The translations under genes and the position numbers were made by a program. Source: Bacillota bacterium (GTDB lineage: Bacteria; Bacillota; Clostridia; Christensenellales; JAEXRW01). Taken from it: 64,000 bases of DNA. The notes under the pieces were generated by a model. The model worked only from the letters and a program-made list of their open reading frames with translations. It was not told where the DNA came from and did not search any database. The stretch covers positions 40,400 to 104,399 of the forward strand of contig JAEXRW010000033.1 of assembly GCA_023454175.1 (NCBI GenBank), read 5' to 3'. Positions 8,896-17,190 of this stretch are shown in pieces (the first letter of the stretch is position 1; each line of letters starts with the position of its first letter).

Positions 8896-9166
8896 TTTCG
8901 ATTATTATATTCAGTTTATGCATTCTTGTAAATAGCGGTGTTGCAAAAGGGCTTCTTGCCAGTAATATTGATGAGATTTCAAAATGCAGATTTGTTTCTA
9001 TTCGCCTATAGGATAAAATACATTGAGGTTAATGATACTATTCAGAACGGATGTAATAGGTACCATTCGCAAAATAATGTTGATACTAAATAGGCACATT
9101 AATAAGTATAAATTTAAGATGAGACAAAATTATTACGATAATTTTTAAATATTCGAATAAAATTCT

Positions 9167-9201
9167 TTGATTTTGGTATCATATGTGATACTATAATATC
9201 A
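9167..9201 (+). promoter_or_regulatory. Promoter and palindromic operator of the hicAB module
   Basis: TATAAT at 9192-9197 and TTGATT at 9167-9172 form a candidate promoter with a 19-bp spacer. It is overlapped by inverted repeats GTATCA/TGATAC (9176-9181 and 9186-9191) and TGATA/TATCA (9186-9190 and 9197-9201). HicB-type antitoxins with a ribbon-helix-helix domain usually bind such sites and repress their own operon. Confidence 0.55.
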
Positions 9202-9236
9202 CCATGGAGATGATTATTATGAATGGTGATTGCTAA

Positions 9237-9485
9237 GTGTCGCAATGGAAAAAAAGATATGAAAAAATAAAAAACAACCCAGCAGGAACCACCATTGACG
9301 AATTAAAAGCACTATGCGAGCATTTGGGCTTTATTCGTTCTCCAGGTAAAGGAGATCACATACATTATGGGCATCCCGATTACCCAGAATATGTTATCGG
9401 TCTTGACTATAGTACTAAAAGGATAAAAGTTTATGCATGTAGGGTGATTGAGGTTATTGAAGAAAATGAAATAGAAATTAAATGA
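9237..9485 (+). CDS. hicA: HicA-family mRNA interferase toxin
   Basis: The 82-residue protein has the HicA layout: an N-terminal helix, then LKALCEHLGFIRSPGKGDHIHYGHP with the active-site histidine in the GDHIHY segment, and a C-terminal helix. HicA toxins are double-stranded-RNA-binding-fold ribonucleases that cleave mRNA and are neutralised by HicB. The start is GTG at 9237. A five-codon reading frame (ATG at 9219, preceded by GGAG) stops with TAA directly before this GTG in the same frame, so translation may be coupled or the original N-terminus interrupted. hicB follows with only a short spacing. The region is visibly AT-rich compared with its neighbours, which suggests transfer. Confidence 0.85.
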   Translation: MSQWKKRYEKIKNNPAGTTIDELKALCEHLGFIRSPGKGDHIHYGHPDYPEYVIGLDYSTKRIKVYACRVIEVIEENEIEIK

Positions 9486-9496
9486 AGGTGATTACA

Positions 9497-10000
9497 ATGC
9501 TAAACACATTAGATTATAACATTCTTATTGAAAAACTCACCGAAGATGATGGTGGAGGTTATATTGCGCGGGTGCCTGCTCTCCCCGGATGTATTGCTGA
9601 TGCAGATACGCCAGAAGAACTAATACCTAAAATTTTCAATGCAATTGATGATTATATTGCTCTTAAAAAAAAGCTTAATCAATCTATACCTACACCTGAG
9701 CACTACAACACAGATATAGTACCTAGTGGAAAAATGAGTTTGAGATTACCTCGAACCCTACATGCACAGTTGACCAATCAAGCGGAAAAAGAAGGATGTA
9801 GTATAAATACTCTTGCCATTACATACTTGTCTATGGGAATTGGTAATAGTTTTGGCAAAACGGCTAAACCGATAACTATTAACAATTATGATGTTGATAT
9901 TACACCTAAAATTGATATCTCATGGCCCAAACCTGACGAGCAGCAACTTGCCTCATTTGCATCCAAGAGTAGATTAGAAGTTTTACGTGGGGGGAAATAA
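9497..10000 (+). CDS. hicB: HicB-family antitoxin with ribbon-helix-helix domain and C-terminal extension
   Basis: The 167-residue protein begins with the HicB partial RNase-H-like domain (EDDGGGYIARVPALPGCIADADT, about residues 15-40), which covers the toxin. A ribbon-helix-helix DNA-binding segment follows (KMSLRLPRTLHAQLTNQAEK, about 78-115), then about 45 further residues with ITINNYDVDITPKIDISWPK. The extension is longer than in simple HicB proteins and could be a chaperone-addiction (ChAD-like) tail, given the next gene. ATG 9497 is preferred because GGTGAT lies before it; an in-frame ATG at 9482 overlaps the hicA stop. Confidence 0.85.
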   Translation: MLNTLDYNILIEKLTEDDGGGYIARVPALPGCIADADTPEELIPKIFNAIDDYIALKKKLNQSIPTPEHYNTDIVPSGKMSLRLPRTLHAQLTNQAEKEGCSINTLAITYLSMGIGNSFGKTAKPITINNYDVDITPKIDISWPKPDEQQLASFASKSRLEVLRGGK

Positions 10001-10001
10001 T

Positions 10002-10415
10002 ATGGCTCGCAAAAAAGTGAAATCTGAGGTAGATAAAGTCCAGTTTTATTCATTAGAAGCCACAAAGATTGACTTTAACAAGATTGAAATTGAATTAACC
10101 GACAATTTTAAAGGAACAAAGTTTACCCTTGATTATTCTATAAAAGAAATGGAAAGCAAGTATTCTATTGTCGAAATAGTTGTTGGATTCTCTTTTGAAC
10201 CCAGGGCAATGGCTGAAGGGAAAATTTTATATGAGTTAATGATTGGGTCAGAGAGCCAATTGAATAAAGACGAGGTATTAGAAGCAATAAACAACTACAA
10301 GTATCAAATTGCGTATACATCTAGCTTTATTACAAGCTTTATGTTGAATCAGTTCTATAGCGGAAAAGTATTAGTTCCAGCTCCAGTATTCGATGATGAT
10401 AATACTAGCAAATGA
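10002..10415 (+). CDS. SecB-like chaperone candidate, third gene of the hicAB operon
   Basis: The 137-residue protein starts one base after the hicB stop codon, so it is surely in the same operon. It is predicted to be rich in beta strands. The C-terminal part, NNYKYQIAYTSSFITSFML followed by SGKVLVPAPVF, resembles the SecB pattern in which a helix with ..I..L/M.. precedes a G.P.L.L.P.NF segment. SecB-like proteins of known TAC modules (HigBA-SecB, and reported HicAB and MqsRA associations) fold and protect an aggregation-prone antitoxin. That role is inferred here from position and weak resemblance. Alternatives are an unrelated small accessory protein. Confidence 0.6.
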   Translation: MARKKVKSEVDKVQFYSLEATKIDFNKIEIELTDNFKGTKFTLDYSIKEMESKYSIVEIVVGFSFEPRAMAEGKILYELMIGSESQLNKDEVLEAINNYKYQIAYTSSFITSFMLNQFYSGKVLVPAPVFDDDNTSK

Positions 10416-10479
10416 GTTGGCTCTTGAGTTTTTCTAGCTATTTATCACAACTGCAGTTTATAAGTATTTCATAAATTAA

Positions 10480-10512
10480 CAAGAAGGCTGATGATTCACA
10501 TCAGCCTTCTTG
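10480..10512. terminator. Bidirectional terminator between the hicAB module and the FAD oxidoreductase gene
   Basis: A perfect 14-bp inverted repeat (10480-10493 and 10499-10512) with a 5-base loop separates two convergent transcription units. T and A tracts are modest on both sides. Confidence 0.7.
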
Positions 10513-10535
10513 CACCTATTTAGGTAAATATGTCC

Positions 10536-12044
10536 TTACCCTTCCTGTACCGTCGTCTTGAATTTCTTGCCGTCCTTCCTGCAGATGATCTGTATGGTGT
10601 CCCGCGCCGTCTTCAGCGCGTTGGGGATCCCCCCGCCCGGCACCAGCCACTGCCCGCACATGTAAAAGCCGCCCAGCGCCGGTATTGTCTTGGGCAGGCT
10701 CTTGCCGAAGTTCTGTGTCGTCGGCAGCCACGCCATCGTCGCACCCTTCCACGTGCCGGTGTATCGGACGTAGGTCATCGGCGTCGCCACATCGATGGCC
10801 TCCACCTGCTTGGATATCCCGGGGAAGTGTTTCTCCAGTTTCAGGATCACGGCCTTGCCCAGCGCGTTCTTCGCAGTCTTATAATTCTTCTTGTTTTTAT
10901 ATAGTCTCTCCCAGTAGGCGTAGTCTGTGAAGAAGCGGATCGCCATGGAGGCCTTCCCCTCCGGAGCCTGCGTCCTGTCAAAGGAATAGTTATGCACGAT
11001 GAGCGTGTCGATATCCTGTTCCGCCGCTTGTAATGGCTCGTCCAGCTGGATGCAGTAGGTCCGCGCGTCCCCCCGCATGTCCCGCTTCACGCCCAGGGAT
11101 ACCTGGATATACGGCGGGAACGTGGGCATGTTGTCGTACCAGTCCCGGATGCTCTCCGTGATATATCTGCCCTCCAGCATGTTGTATAAGGTAGCGTAGC
11201 CGTCCGAGGCGGAGATCACGATGTCTGCGTACTGTTCGGTGCCGTCTTCCAGCCGCACCCCGATGGCCTTGCCCTCCTGCACCAGGATTTTCTCTACCTT
11301 CTGCTTGTAATGCATCTTGCCGCCCAGGCTCAGGTACTTTTTTTCCATATCCCGGGCGATCTTGAGTGATCCCCCCTGCGGGAACCCCGCCGTCTTGTTG
11401 GCGCACCACGCCATCGTGCTCGCAAACATGGAAAACGGGATGTGTTCGCCCCACAGCGTGGTAAACATGTCCCGCAGCGTCTTGCTCTTGAAGCACGCCG
11501 CGAAGTCCGCCATGCTCTTCTTCCCATACCGGAAAAAAGTCATGTAGGCTTTCAGGTTCTTCAGCATGCCCGCCATCATTTTCATGTAGTCCAGCGGCCC
11601 CATCGTTTCCATGGCTTTCCCCACCGGGGGCCTGAAGGTCTGCAGCGCGCGGATGACGCCGCACAGCTCCTCGATAGTATGTGCGTCCTGTGGATATGCG
11701 GACTTCAGTTCCAGTTCCAGCCGCACCACATCGGTGTAAAAGATGATGGTCTTTCCCTGTTTGGTCACATACCGCCAGTACTCGTCGTCGTACAGGAAGG
11801 TATTGTTCTGGATGACCCCCAGCTCCTGCCATATGCTGTAGAACATCCCGTCTTCCTGCGTCCCCGTGAACCAGTCGATGCAGCCGTCAAATTTGTATCC
11901 CTTGCGTTCCCACGCCGTGCACAGTCCGCCCGGCAGGTCGTGCATCTCGTAGATGTTGCTCAGGTAACCGTTCACCTGCGCGTAGCACCCCGCAGAAAGC
12001 CCCGCGATGCCCCCGCCGATGATGATGATGGATTTGCTCGTCAT
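10536..12044 (-). CDS. FAD/NAD(P)-dependent oxidoreductase, phytoene desaturase/retinol saturase-like
   Basis: The 502-residue protein opens with a dinucleotide-binding motif IIIIGGGIAGLSAGCYAQ (residues 6-23) and has the second FAD-contact block near its end, GGFYMCGQWLVPGGGIPNA. This is the CrtI/carotene-isomerase/retinol-saturase layout, and PGGLCTAW near residue 38 supports it. The substrate cannot be read; no carotenoid synthesis genes are visible. It is the last gene of an operon after flavodoxin and an EFR1-type ferredoxin protein, with 30 bp to the latter, so low-potential electrons from these are a plausible cofactor supply. Confidence 0.82.
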   Translation of the reverse strand: MTSKSIIIIGGGIAGLSAGCYAQVNGYLSNIYEMHDLPGGLCTAWERKGYKFDGCIDWFTGTQEDGMFYSIWQELGVIQNNTFLYDDEYWRYVTKQGKTIIFYTDVVRLELELKSAYPQDAHTIEELCGVIRALQTFRPPVGKAMETMGPLDYMKMMAGMLKNLKAYMTFFRYGKKSMADFAACFKSKTLRDMFTTLWGEHIPFSMFASTMAWCANKTAGFPQGGSLKIARDMEKKYLSLGGKMHYKQKVEKILVQEGKAIGVRLEDGTEQYADIVISASDGYATLYNMLEGRYITESIRDWYDNMPTFPPYIQVSLGVKRDMRGDARTYCIQLDEPLQAAEQDIDTLIVHNYSFDRTQAPEGKASMAIRFFTDYAYWERLYKNKKNYKTAKNALGKAVILKLEKHFPGISKQVEAIDVATPMTYVRYTGTWKGATMAWLPTTQNFGKSLPKTIPALGGFYMCGQWLVPGGGIPNALKTARDTIQIICRKDGKKFKTTVQEG

Positions 12045-12074
12045 GGATGTTCCCCCCGATGAATGTAATAGTCT

Positions 12075-12866
12075 CTAGTCGTCATATATCTTCTTTTGTG
12101 CCATCATGTCATGTATCGAAATGTCCCTGTGCAGGTACCGCCCCTTGTTTCTTGTGACCCTTCCCCACTGGATGGTCTTCTGCGGGCAGCAGTTGATGCA
12201 CGCCATACAGAATTCACAGCCATGCAGCCATTTGGGCCTGCCATCCGCGAGCCGGATGTTGTCCACCGGGCACACCCTTTCGCAGATGCCGCATCCGTTG
12301 CATTTTCCGTCTGTTTTGAAAAGGAGATCCATCTTGTGCGACGCCGCCATGAACATGGGGTATTCGGGATAAAGGTAAAAGGCTGTCTCCTTCTCGATTA
12401 CCTTTCTGCCATCGGATAGGATCTCTTTGATCTCCGCCAGCCGTTTCCCGCTCTCCGCCGCCAGTTTCTCTTGCTCATCGGGCGGCGGGATCCGGTATTT
12501 GGGGATGAAGTTGTCCACTGTTTTCAGGTAAAAGGCAGCGGACAGCTTTTGTTTCTTTCCCCGCAGCAGCCGGTTCATCAACTGGAATGCGTAGCACGAC
12601 CAGGGTACCCCGCATGTCAGTACAGCAAATATATAACAGTCGTTTTTGAATTCCAGCTTCTTTATGAATTTCTTTGCCAGCCCCGGCAGCCCAGCAAAGT
12701 ACACGGGGAACACAAACCCTGCCTTTTCACAGGCTATCTCCACCTTGTCCTGTTTTACCAGCCCCGTTATGGGTACCAGGCCATAGTCTTTTCCGTCCCC
12801 GCTCAGCGTTCTTGCTGCCGCCAGGCTGTTTCCCGTCCCCGTGAAATAGTAGATCGTATTCTTCAT
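12075..12866 (-). CDS. EFR1-type protein: flavodoxin-like domain plus two 4Fe-4S clusters
   Basis: The 263-residue protein has an N-terminal flavodoxin-like FMN loop, MKNTIYYFTGTGNSLA, and a C-terminal ferredoxin with two cluster motifs, CNGCGICERVCP (about 188-199) and CEFCMACINCCP (about 217-228). Such EFR1 proteins are thought to move electrons between flavin and iron-sulfur carriers in anaerobes. I start at the ATG at 12866; a longer reading frame runs upstream across the flavodoxin gene but is not coding. It lies between flavodoxin (17 bp upstream) and the FAD oxidoreductase. A close paralog is at 14541-15332. Confidence 0.9.
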   Translation of the reverse strand: MKNTIYYFTGTGNSLAAARTLSGDGKDYGLVPITGLVKQDKVEIACEKAGFVFPVYFAGLPGLAKKFIKKLEFKNDCYIFAVLTCGVPWSCYAFQLMNRLLRGKKQKLSAAFYLKTVDNFIPKYRIPPPDEQEKLAAESGKRLAEIKEILSDGRKVIEKETAFYLYPEYPMFMAASHKMDLLFKTDGKCNGCGICERVCPVDNIRLADGRPKWLHGCEFCMACINCCPQKTIQWGRVTRNKGRYLHRDISIHDMMAQKKIYDD

Positions 12867-12883
12867 GTACCTCTCCAGGAATA

Positions 12884-13360
12884 TCATGATAATGCCTTCA
12901 CCAGTTCTTTTATGGCGCCCTCGTCCAGCTTCGTGTACCCTTCCTCCAGCCCCATGAACTTTTTCACCATCGCCCGCTCCACGAAATTCAGCTTCTTGAA
13001 GTCGATGGCCGATCCCACTGTGCCCTTGTATACGGCCTTTTTGATCAGCTCCGCCGGGAATGCCAGACGTATCTGTTCCTCCAGCGCCTCGGGCTCGGGC
13101 CGCGCCGCGCACAGGAAAAGCGCTGCTTTCTTGGTCAGCAGCTTGTCCAGGTTGGCTTCCGCAAACGCCGTCAGCTCCTTCTGCGTCTTCCCGATGTATA
13201 CCGAGCCGCCCAGCACCACCTGGTCATAGTCGTCCAGGTTCAGCTTTTTGGCTTCTTTGATTCCGAATACTGATGCGCCGTCTTTCAGTCCCTCCCGGAT
13301 CATCTCCGCCACGGTCTTTGCCGTCCCGCATTTGGTCGAATAGATAATGGCTGTCTTCAT
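12884..13360 (-). CDS. Flavodoxin-domain protein (HemG/flavodoxin_5-like)
   Basis: The 158-residue protein begins MKTAIIYSTKCGTAKTVAEM, the FMN phosphate-binding loop of flavodoxins, and continues with DDYDQVVLGGSVYIGKTQKEL, the second flavin loop. This matches the flavodoxin_5 group that includes protoporphyrinogen oxidase HemG, but no haem genes are nearby. It is the first gene of the three-gene redox operon that continues with the EFR1-type protein and the CrtI-like oxidoreductase. It most likely acts as an electron carrier or an FMN-dependent dehydrogenase in the cytoplasm. Confidence 0.85.
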   Translation of the reverse strand: MKTAIIYSTKCGTAKTVAEMIREGLKDGASVFGIKEAKKLNLDDYDQVVLGGSVYIGKTQKELTAFAEANLDKLLTKKAALFLCAARPEPEALEEQIRLAFPAELIKKAVYKGTVGSAIDFKKLNFVERAMVKKFMGLEEGYTKLDEGAIKELVKALS

Positions 13361-13426
13361 ACTTGTCTTGCTCCTTTTGTCGTTCTTCTCTCAAATCATG
13401 TAATAATGTCCGAAGAGCATTTTCTT

Positions 13427-13514
13427 CTTGGCTCCCTCAGACGCGCGTAGCGTGCGTTTTTGAGGGGAGCTGGCGCCCAAGCAACCAACAGGGTTGCTTG
13501 GCGACTGGAGGAGG
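13427..13514. repeat. CTCCCTC/GAGGGAG-bounded palindromic element, copy A
   Basis: The element begins TTGGCTCCCTC, has a GAGGGGAGCTG counterpart, and contains a hairpin with arms AAGCAACC/GGTTGCTT. Copy B at 20611-20684 has the same framework with different but still complementary stem bases. It looks like a small non-autonomous (MITE-like) element. It fills most of the gap upstream of the flavodoxin gene. Confidence 0.65.
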
Positions 13515-13587
13515 AAAATTACAAGCACTCAATTCTAATTTAATTTCTATTATAAATCAATCGGTTAGTCTATACACTATTGTATCA

Positions 13588-13618
13588 TAAAAAAAGCCCC
13601 CGCATCTTTGGCGGAGGC
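13588..13618 (-). terminator. Terminator of the small membrane protein gene
   Basis: On the minus strand a hairpin with arms of the type CCTCCGC/GCGGGGG is followed by seven T residues. It lies about 20 bp past the stop at 13639. Confidence 0.8.
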
Positions 13619-13638
13619 ATGGGTGCCATTTATGATGC

Positions 13639-13935
13639 CTAGTCCAGGATTGGCGAAATGGATGGTGACGGGAAGGGGGAAAGCGGGATGCCCGCCTGTG
13701 TGAATACCCAAATGAGCACGATGATGATGTTCACCACCAGGCCGATGAGGCAAAGCACGAGCGCGGCGCTCAGCCGTTTGTCTTTTGTCCCTTCCGCGGT
13801 TTGTTTCGACTGCACGCCGTACAGCACCAGTCCGATAGTCGCCAGGATGACCGCGACGCATGCGATGTAAAATACCCAACCAAAGAAAGCCAGTGCGCAG
13901 GACAGGATGCCCATGACCAGTAATGCAAGTGGCAT
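13639..13935 (-). CDS. Small two-helix membrane protein (DUF4190-like)
   Basis: The 98-residue protein has a hydrophobic N-terminal region that can form one or two membrane helices (about residues 3-43), a basic loop KDKRLSAA, and a second strong helix LVLCLIGLVVNIIIVLIWVF (about 59-78), then a Pro/Ser tail. This fits small DUF4190-like membrane proteins of unknown function. A good ribosome binding site (GAGGAG) precedes the ATG, and a terminator follows. A protein of similar build is at 58186-58491. Confidence 0.72.
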   Translation of the reverse strand: MPLALLVMGILSCALAFFGWVFYIACVAVILATIGLVLYGVQSKQTAEGTKDKRLSAALVLCLIGLVVNIIIVLIWVFTQAGIPLSPFPSPSISPILD

Positions 13936-14084
13936 ATGTATACCCTCCTCTTAACTTCAGCATGATTCCATGTATATTTAACCACGCGCTCCTTGGAGTG
14001 TCAAATTCGTACAGCATCGAAAGATATGAAAGAAAGCACTTCCCTGCATTTGAGCATTGAGGTGAGAAGTTAGTTTATTTTTTC

Positions 14085-14525
14085 TTACCGGCACAGTTCA
14101 ATATCCACGCAACGCGGGAAGCGCTCACACCGGAATAGGTTTTTGTGGATGCTCCCTTTACCGTCGCACACACCGCATAAATAGCTGCATGCATCATTCT
14201 CGTTGGGGGAATCGATATGATGCCATATCAATCCGGTACCTTTACATTCGGCGCATTTCTGCTCTGTCTGCGTTTCCGAGATATTCCAGCCCGTGCTTTT
14301 CATCTTTTCAATCAGCGTTGTGAGCAAGCCGTTTACTTCATCCCTGTTTTCTCCGGATTTGATCGCTTCTACAGCCCCAATGGATATCTCGGACCCCGGC
14401 AGCCGCATCACGATATCCACCTTGTCATACCATGAATGGCACTGGGGTATCAGCTTTTTCAAGCCCAGCCAGTCCGCTTTGGCTTCATACGCTGCGATCT
14501 GCTGTTTCAGGTATTCCGATGGCAT
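14085..14525 (-). CDS. Hypothetical protein with DnaJ-type zinc-binding CXXC repeats
   Basis: The 146-residue protein has a helical N-terminal half and then CAECKGTG (about 90-97) and CGVCDGKG (about 116-123), the CXXCXGXG pattern of the DnaJ zinc-finger domain. The last part adds further cysteines (CERFPRCVDIELC). There is no J domain, so it is not a DnaJ protein. The gene starts 15 bp after the EFR1-type gene at 14541 and is therefore probably cotranscribed with it, suggesting a role in metal or redox handling. The function is unknown. Confidence 0.72.
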   Translation of the reverse strand: MPSEYLKQQIAAYEAKADWLGLKKLIPQCHSWYDKVDIVMRLPGSEISIGAVEAIKSGENRDEVNGLLTTLIEKMKSTGWNISETQTEQKCAECKGTGLIWHHIDSPNENDACSYLCGVCDGKGSIHKNLFRCERFPRCVDIELCR

Positions 14526-14540
14526 GGATAACGCCTCCGT

Positions 14541-15332
14541 TCATTCGCTTGTTATCATCGTCTTCTGCCCCATGATCTCCTTTAATGTGACCTCCGGGTA
14601 TCTGTACCGGCCCTTGCCCCGCGTCTTGTCCTTCCACTCGATAGCCGTCTTCGGGCAGTGGTGGATGCACGCCAGGCAGAATTCGCAGTGATGCAGATAA
14701 GATGGTTTTCCGTCCTTGATCTGGATATTCTCAACAGGGCACACCTTCTCGCACGTCCCGCACCCGTTGCAGGCCTCCCCCACAGTGAATTTGCGGTCCA
14801 GCTTCGGCGCCACCAGAGCAAAACGTGGATAGATGGCGTGGAAGATCCATTTCCCCTCCCGCTCCATCTTTTCTTCTCCCCGGTGGATGACCTCAGCAAT
14901 AGCGTGGGCTTTTTCGTCCACCCCACGGTTGACTGTCTCCAGTTCGTCCGGTCGCGGCATTTTGTAGATCGGGAGGTAATTGTCCACCATCGGCACGGTG
15001 AACCCGGCCGAAAGCCTCTGCCCCTTCTGTTTGAGTTCGGACCGCATCCCGTGCAGCGCATAGGAATACTGGGTGTCCCCGCACGTCACTACGGCAAAGA
15101 TGTAGGGCTTGTTTTGGAATTCCAGCTTTTGGATAAACCGTTTCACGATCAGCGGCAGTCCGGTGTAATAAAGCGGAAAAACGAGTCCCACCCGCCCGCA
15201 GTCGATTCTCACCTCTTCAGCGTCGCGCAATGCCGCCATCGGCGCCAGTTCATACCCAGCCTGTGCCGCCAGTTTCTTCGCCACCGCCAGGCTGTTCCCC
15301 GTCCCCGTAAAATAAAAGATGGTGTCCTTCAT
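14541..15332 (-). CDS. EFR1-type protein, second copy
   Basis: The 263-residue protein has the same length and plan as the one at 12075-12866: FMN loop MKDTIFYFTGTGNSLAVAKK at the N-terminus, conserved LVFPLYYTGLPLIVKRF, and two 4Fe-4S motifs CNGCGTCEKVCP and CEFCLACIHHCP at the C-terminus. The pair clearly arose by duplication but has diverged widely at sequence level, so the two probably serve different partners. The zinc-finger hypothetical gene follows in the same operon. Confidence 0.9.
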   Translation of the reverse strand: MKDTIFYFTGTGNSLAVAKKLAAQAGYELAPMAALRDAEEVRIDCGRVGLVFPLYYTGLPLIVKRFIQKLEFQNKPYIFAVVTCGDTQYSYALHGMRSELKQKGQRLSAGFTVPMVDNYLPIYKMPRPDELETVNRGVDEKAHAIAEVIHRGEEKMEREGKWIFHAIYPRFALVAPKLDRKFTVGEACNGCGTCEKVCPVENIQIKDGKPSYLHHCEFCLACIHHCPKTAIEWKDKTRGKGRYRYPEVTLKEIMGQKTMITSE

Positions 15333-15709
15333 TCTTCAGACCTCTCTCCCGTCAAAGGCACGCAATATATAAATTGTTATACTATATATTACCATATTAT
15401 GCTCGCTGGATAAAGAAAAGAAATATTGACCTGCAGTTTGAACTGTTGTACAGGAAGTTATAGCCTAATGCTCTTTTATAAATGTGGCAATGCTCTGTGT
15501 TTGCTCACAATTTGAAAGTATTCGTAGGGGCTGATGCCCACATCAGCCCTTTCCGCATTGTCGTCTTCAATGACCTGAACGTTTGCCGTGAAGCAGAAGT
15601 TCGCAGTGGAGAACATTCCGTTGCACGCCGTCCCTTAGAGCGAAGGCTACTCCGCACCGACTGAACGTAAACCGCAACGCAGTATCAAGACATTCTGGGT
15701 AGCCGCCAC
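15333..15709. other. Intergenic region with one small palindrome
   Basis: This gap contains one copy of the GTAGGG-headed palindrome at 15524-15549. I see no gene, and no convincing terminator for rarA. Confidence 0.6.
15524..15549. repeat. GTAGGG-headed small palindrome
   Basis: GTAGGG is followed by a stem GGCTGATG/CATCAGCC. The same layout with other stem bases occurs at 18488, 30747, 63795 and, in tandem, at 36711-36970. Confidence 0.7.
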
Positions 15710-17008
15710 TTACTTCCCGCGCTTTTCGCGTAACTTCCGTATCTCCTTTTCATACCCCATGTCGCTGGGCACGTAATACTTCTTCCCCTTCATGTTCTCC
15801 GGCATGTATTGCTGCTCCACGTAGTGCCCCGGGTAGTTGTGCGCGTACTTGTATCCTTGCCCGTACCCCAGTTTGTCCGCGCCGTAATAGCTGGTATCCC
15901 GCAGGTGCATCGGCACCGGCTCCATCACCATATTCTCCACGTCGCCGAATGCCCCGCCGATCGCCGACACGATGGCGTTGGATTTCTCCGATTCGCAGAC
16001 TGTGATGATGGCTTGTGATATGGGCAGCCGCGCCTCCGGCAATCCGATATATTCCAGCGCCTGCGCCGCCGCCACCGCCGTCAGCATCGCCATGGGGTTT
16101 GCCATCCCTACGTCTTCGCTTGCGTGCGCGATGATCCTGCGTACGATCACGCGGGGGTCCACCCCCGCATACACCATCCGGGCAAACCAGTGCATCGCCG
16201 CGTCGCTGTCCGAGCCCCGCAGGCTCTTGCAGAATGCGCTCAGCATATCGTAGAATTGCTGTTGGTCGCACTGCATCGGCCGTTTCTGGATGCTCTCTTT
16301 CGCCACCTCCATGTCGATGTGGATGGTCCCGTCCGCATTGGCCTTCGTTGTAACGGCAGCCAGTTCCAATGCGTTCAATGCCGTCCGCGCGTCCCCGTTC
16401 GCCATGTCCGCGATGAATTCCCGGGCCTCCGGGTCGAAAGCGATGTGCATCGCCCCCAGCCCGCGTTCTCGGTCCTGTAAAGCCGCGTCCAGCGCCGCCA
16501 GGATATCCTCCTTGTTGAGGGGGTGGAATTCGAATATCCTGCACCGGCTGATGATGGCGCTCGTCATGGAGAGCAGCGGGTTCTCGGTGGTGGAGCCGAT
16601 GAAGCGGATGGTCCCGGCCTCGATGGCGGGCAGGATGCTGTCGCTCTGCGCCTTGTTCCACCGGTGGCACTCGTCCAGCAGCAGGTAGGTGTGCTGGTTG
16701 TAGAGCTTCAGCCGGTTCTGCGCTTCCTCGATGATCTCGCGCACCTCCTTCACCCCGCTGGTGACGGCGTTCAGTTTCACGAACATCGATTTTGTCGCGT
16801 TGGCGATGATATGCGCCAGCGTCGTCTTCCCCGTCCCCGGCGGCCCGTAAAAGATGCTGGACGTCATCTGATCCGCCAGGATCGCGCGCCGCAGCAGCCG
16901 TCCTTCGCCGATCAGGTGTTTCTGCCCGAAAAATTCCTCCAGTGTCCGCGGCCGCATCCGGTCCGCCAGCGGGGCCATCTTTTTCGCCGCCATATCGAAA
17001 AGGTCCAT
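15710..17008 (-). CDS. rarA: Replication-associated recombination AAA+ ATPase RarA
   Basis: The 432-residue protein has MRPRTLEEFFGQKHLIG near the N-terminus, Walker A GPPGTGKTTLA (about residues 57-67), Walker B LLLDECHRWNK, sensor 1 FIGSTTENP, and the C-terminal MgsA-type lid and tetramerisation region including YGADKLGYGQGYKYAHNYPG. RarA acts at stalled replication forks together with single-stranded DNA binding protein. I start at the ATG at 17008, preceded by GGGGAG. Longer upstream reading is possible but has no ribosome binding site. Confidence 0.95.
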   Translation of the reverse strand: MDLFDMAAKKMAPLADRMRPRTLEEFFGQKHLIGEGRLLRRAILADQMTSSIFYGPPGTGKTTLAHIIANATKSMFVKLNAVTSGVKEVREIIEEAQNRLKLYNQHTYLLLDECHRWNKAQSDSILPAIEAGTIRFIGSTTENPLLSMTSAIISRCRIFEFHPLNKEDILAALDAALQDRERGLGAMHIAFDPEAREFIADMANGDARTALNALELAAVTTKANADGTIHIDMEVAKESIQKRPMQCDQQQFYDMLSAFCKSLRGSDSDAAMHWFARMVYAGVDPRVIVRRIIAHASEDVGMANPMAMLTAVAAAQALEYIGLPEARLPISQAIITVCESEKSNAIVSAIGGAFGDVENMVMEPVPMHLRDTSYYGADKLGYGQGYKYAHNYPGHYVEQQYMPENMKGKKYYVPSDMGYEKEIRKLREKRGK

Positions 17009-17190
17009 CCCTCTCCCCTCCTCTATCTGAGCAAGGTGCATAACCTGCCGCTCGTTTCTTTCCCGATTATACCTCTTTCCACCCTGATTATACCATAATG
17101 CGAACAATTGTTCTATGCGGGATATTCTTTTTGCGAAATATCAATAAGGCGGCTGTTAAAGCCGCCCTGAAAGCATATTTGCTGGTATAC

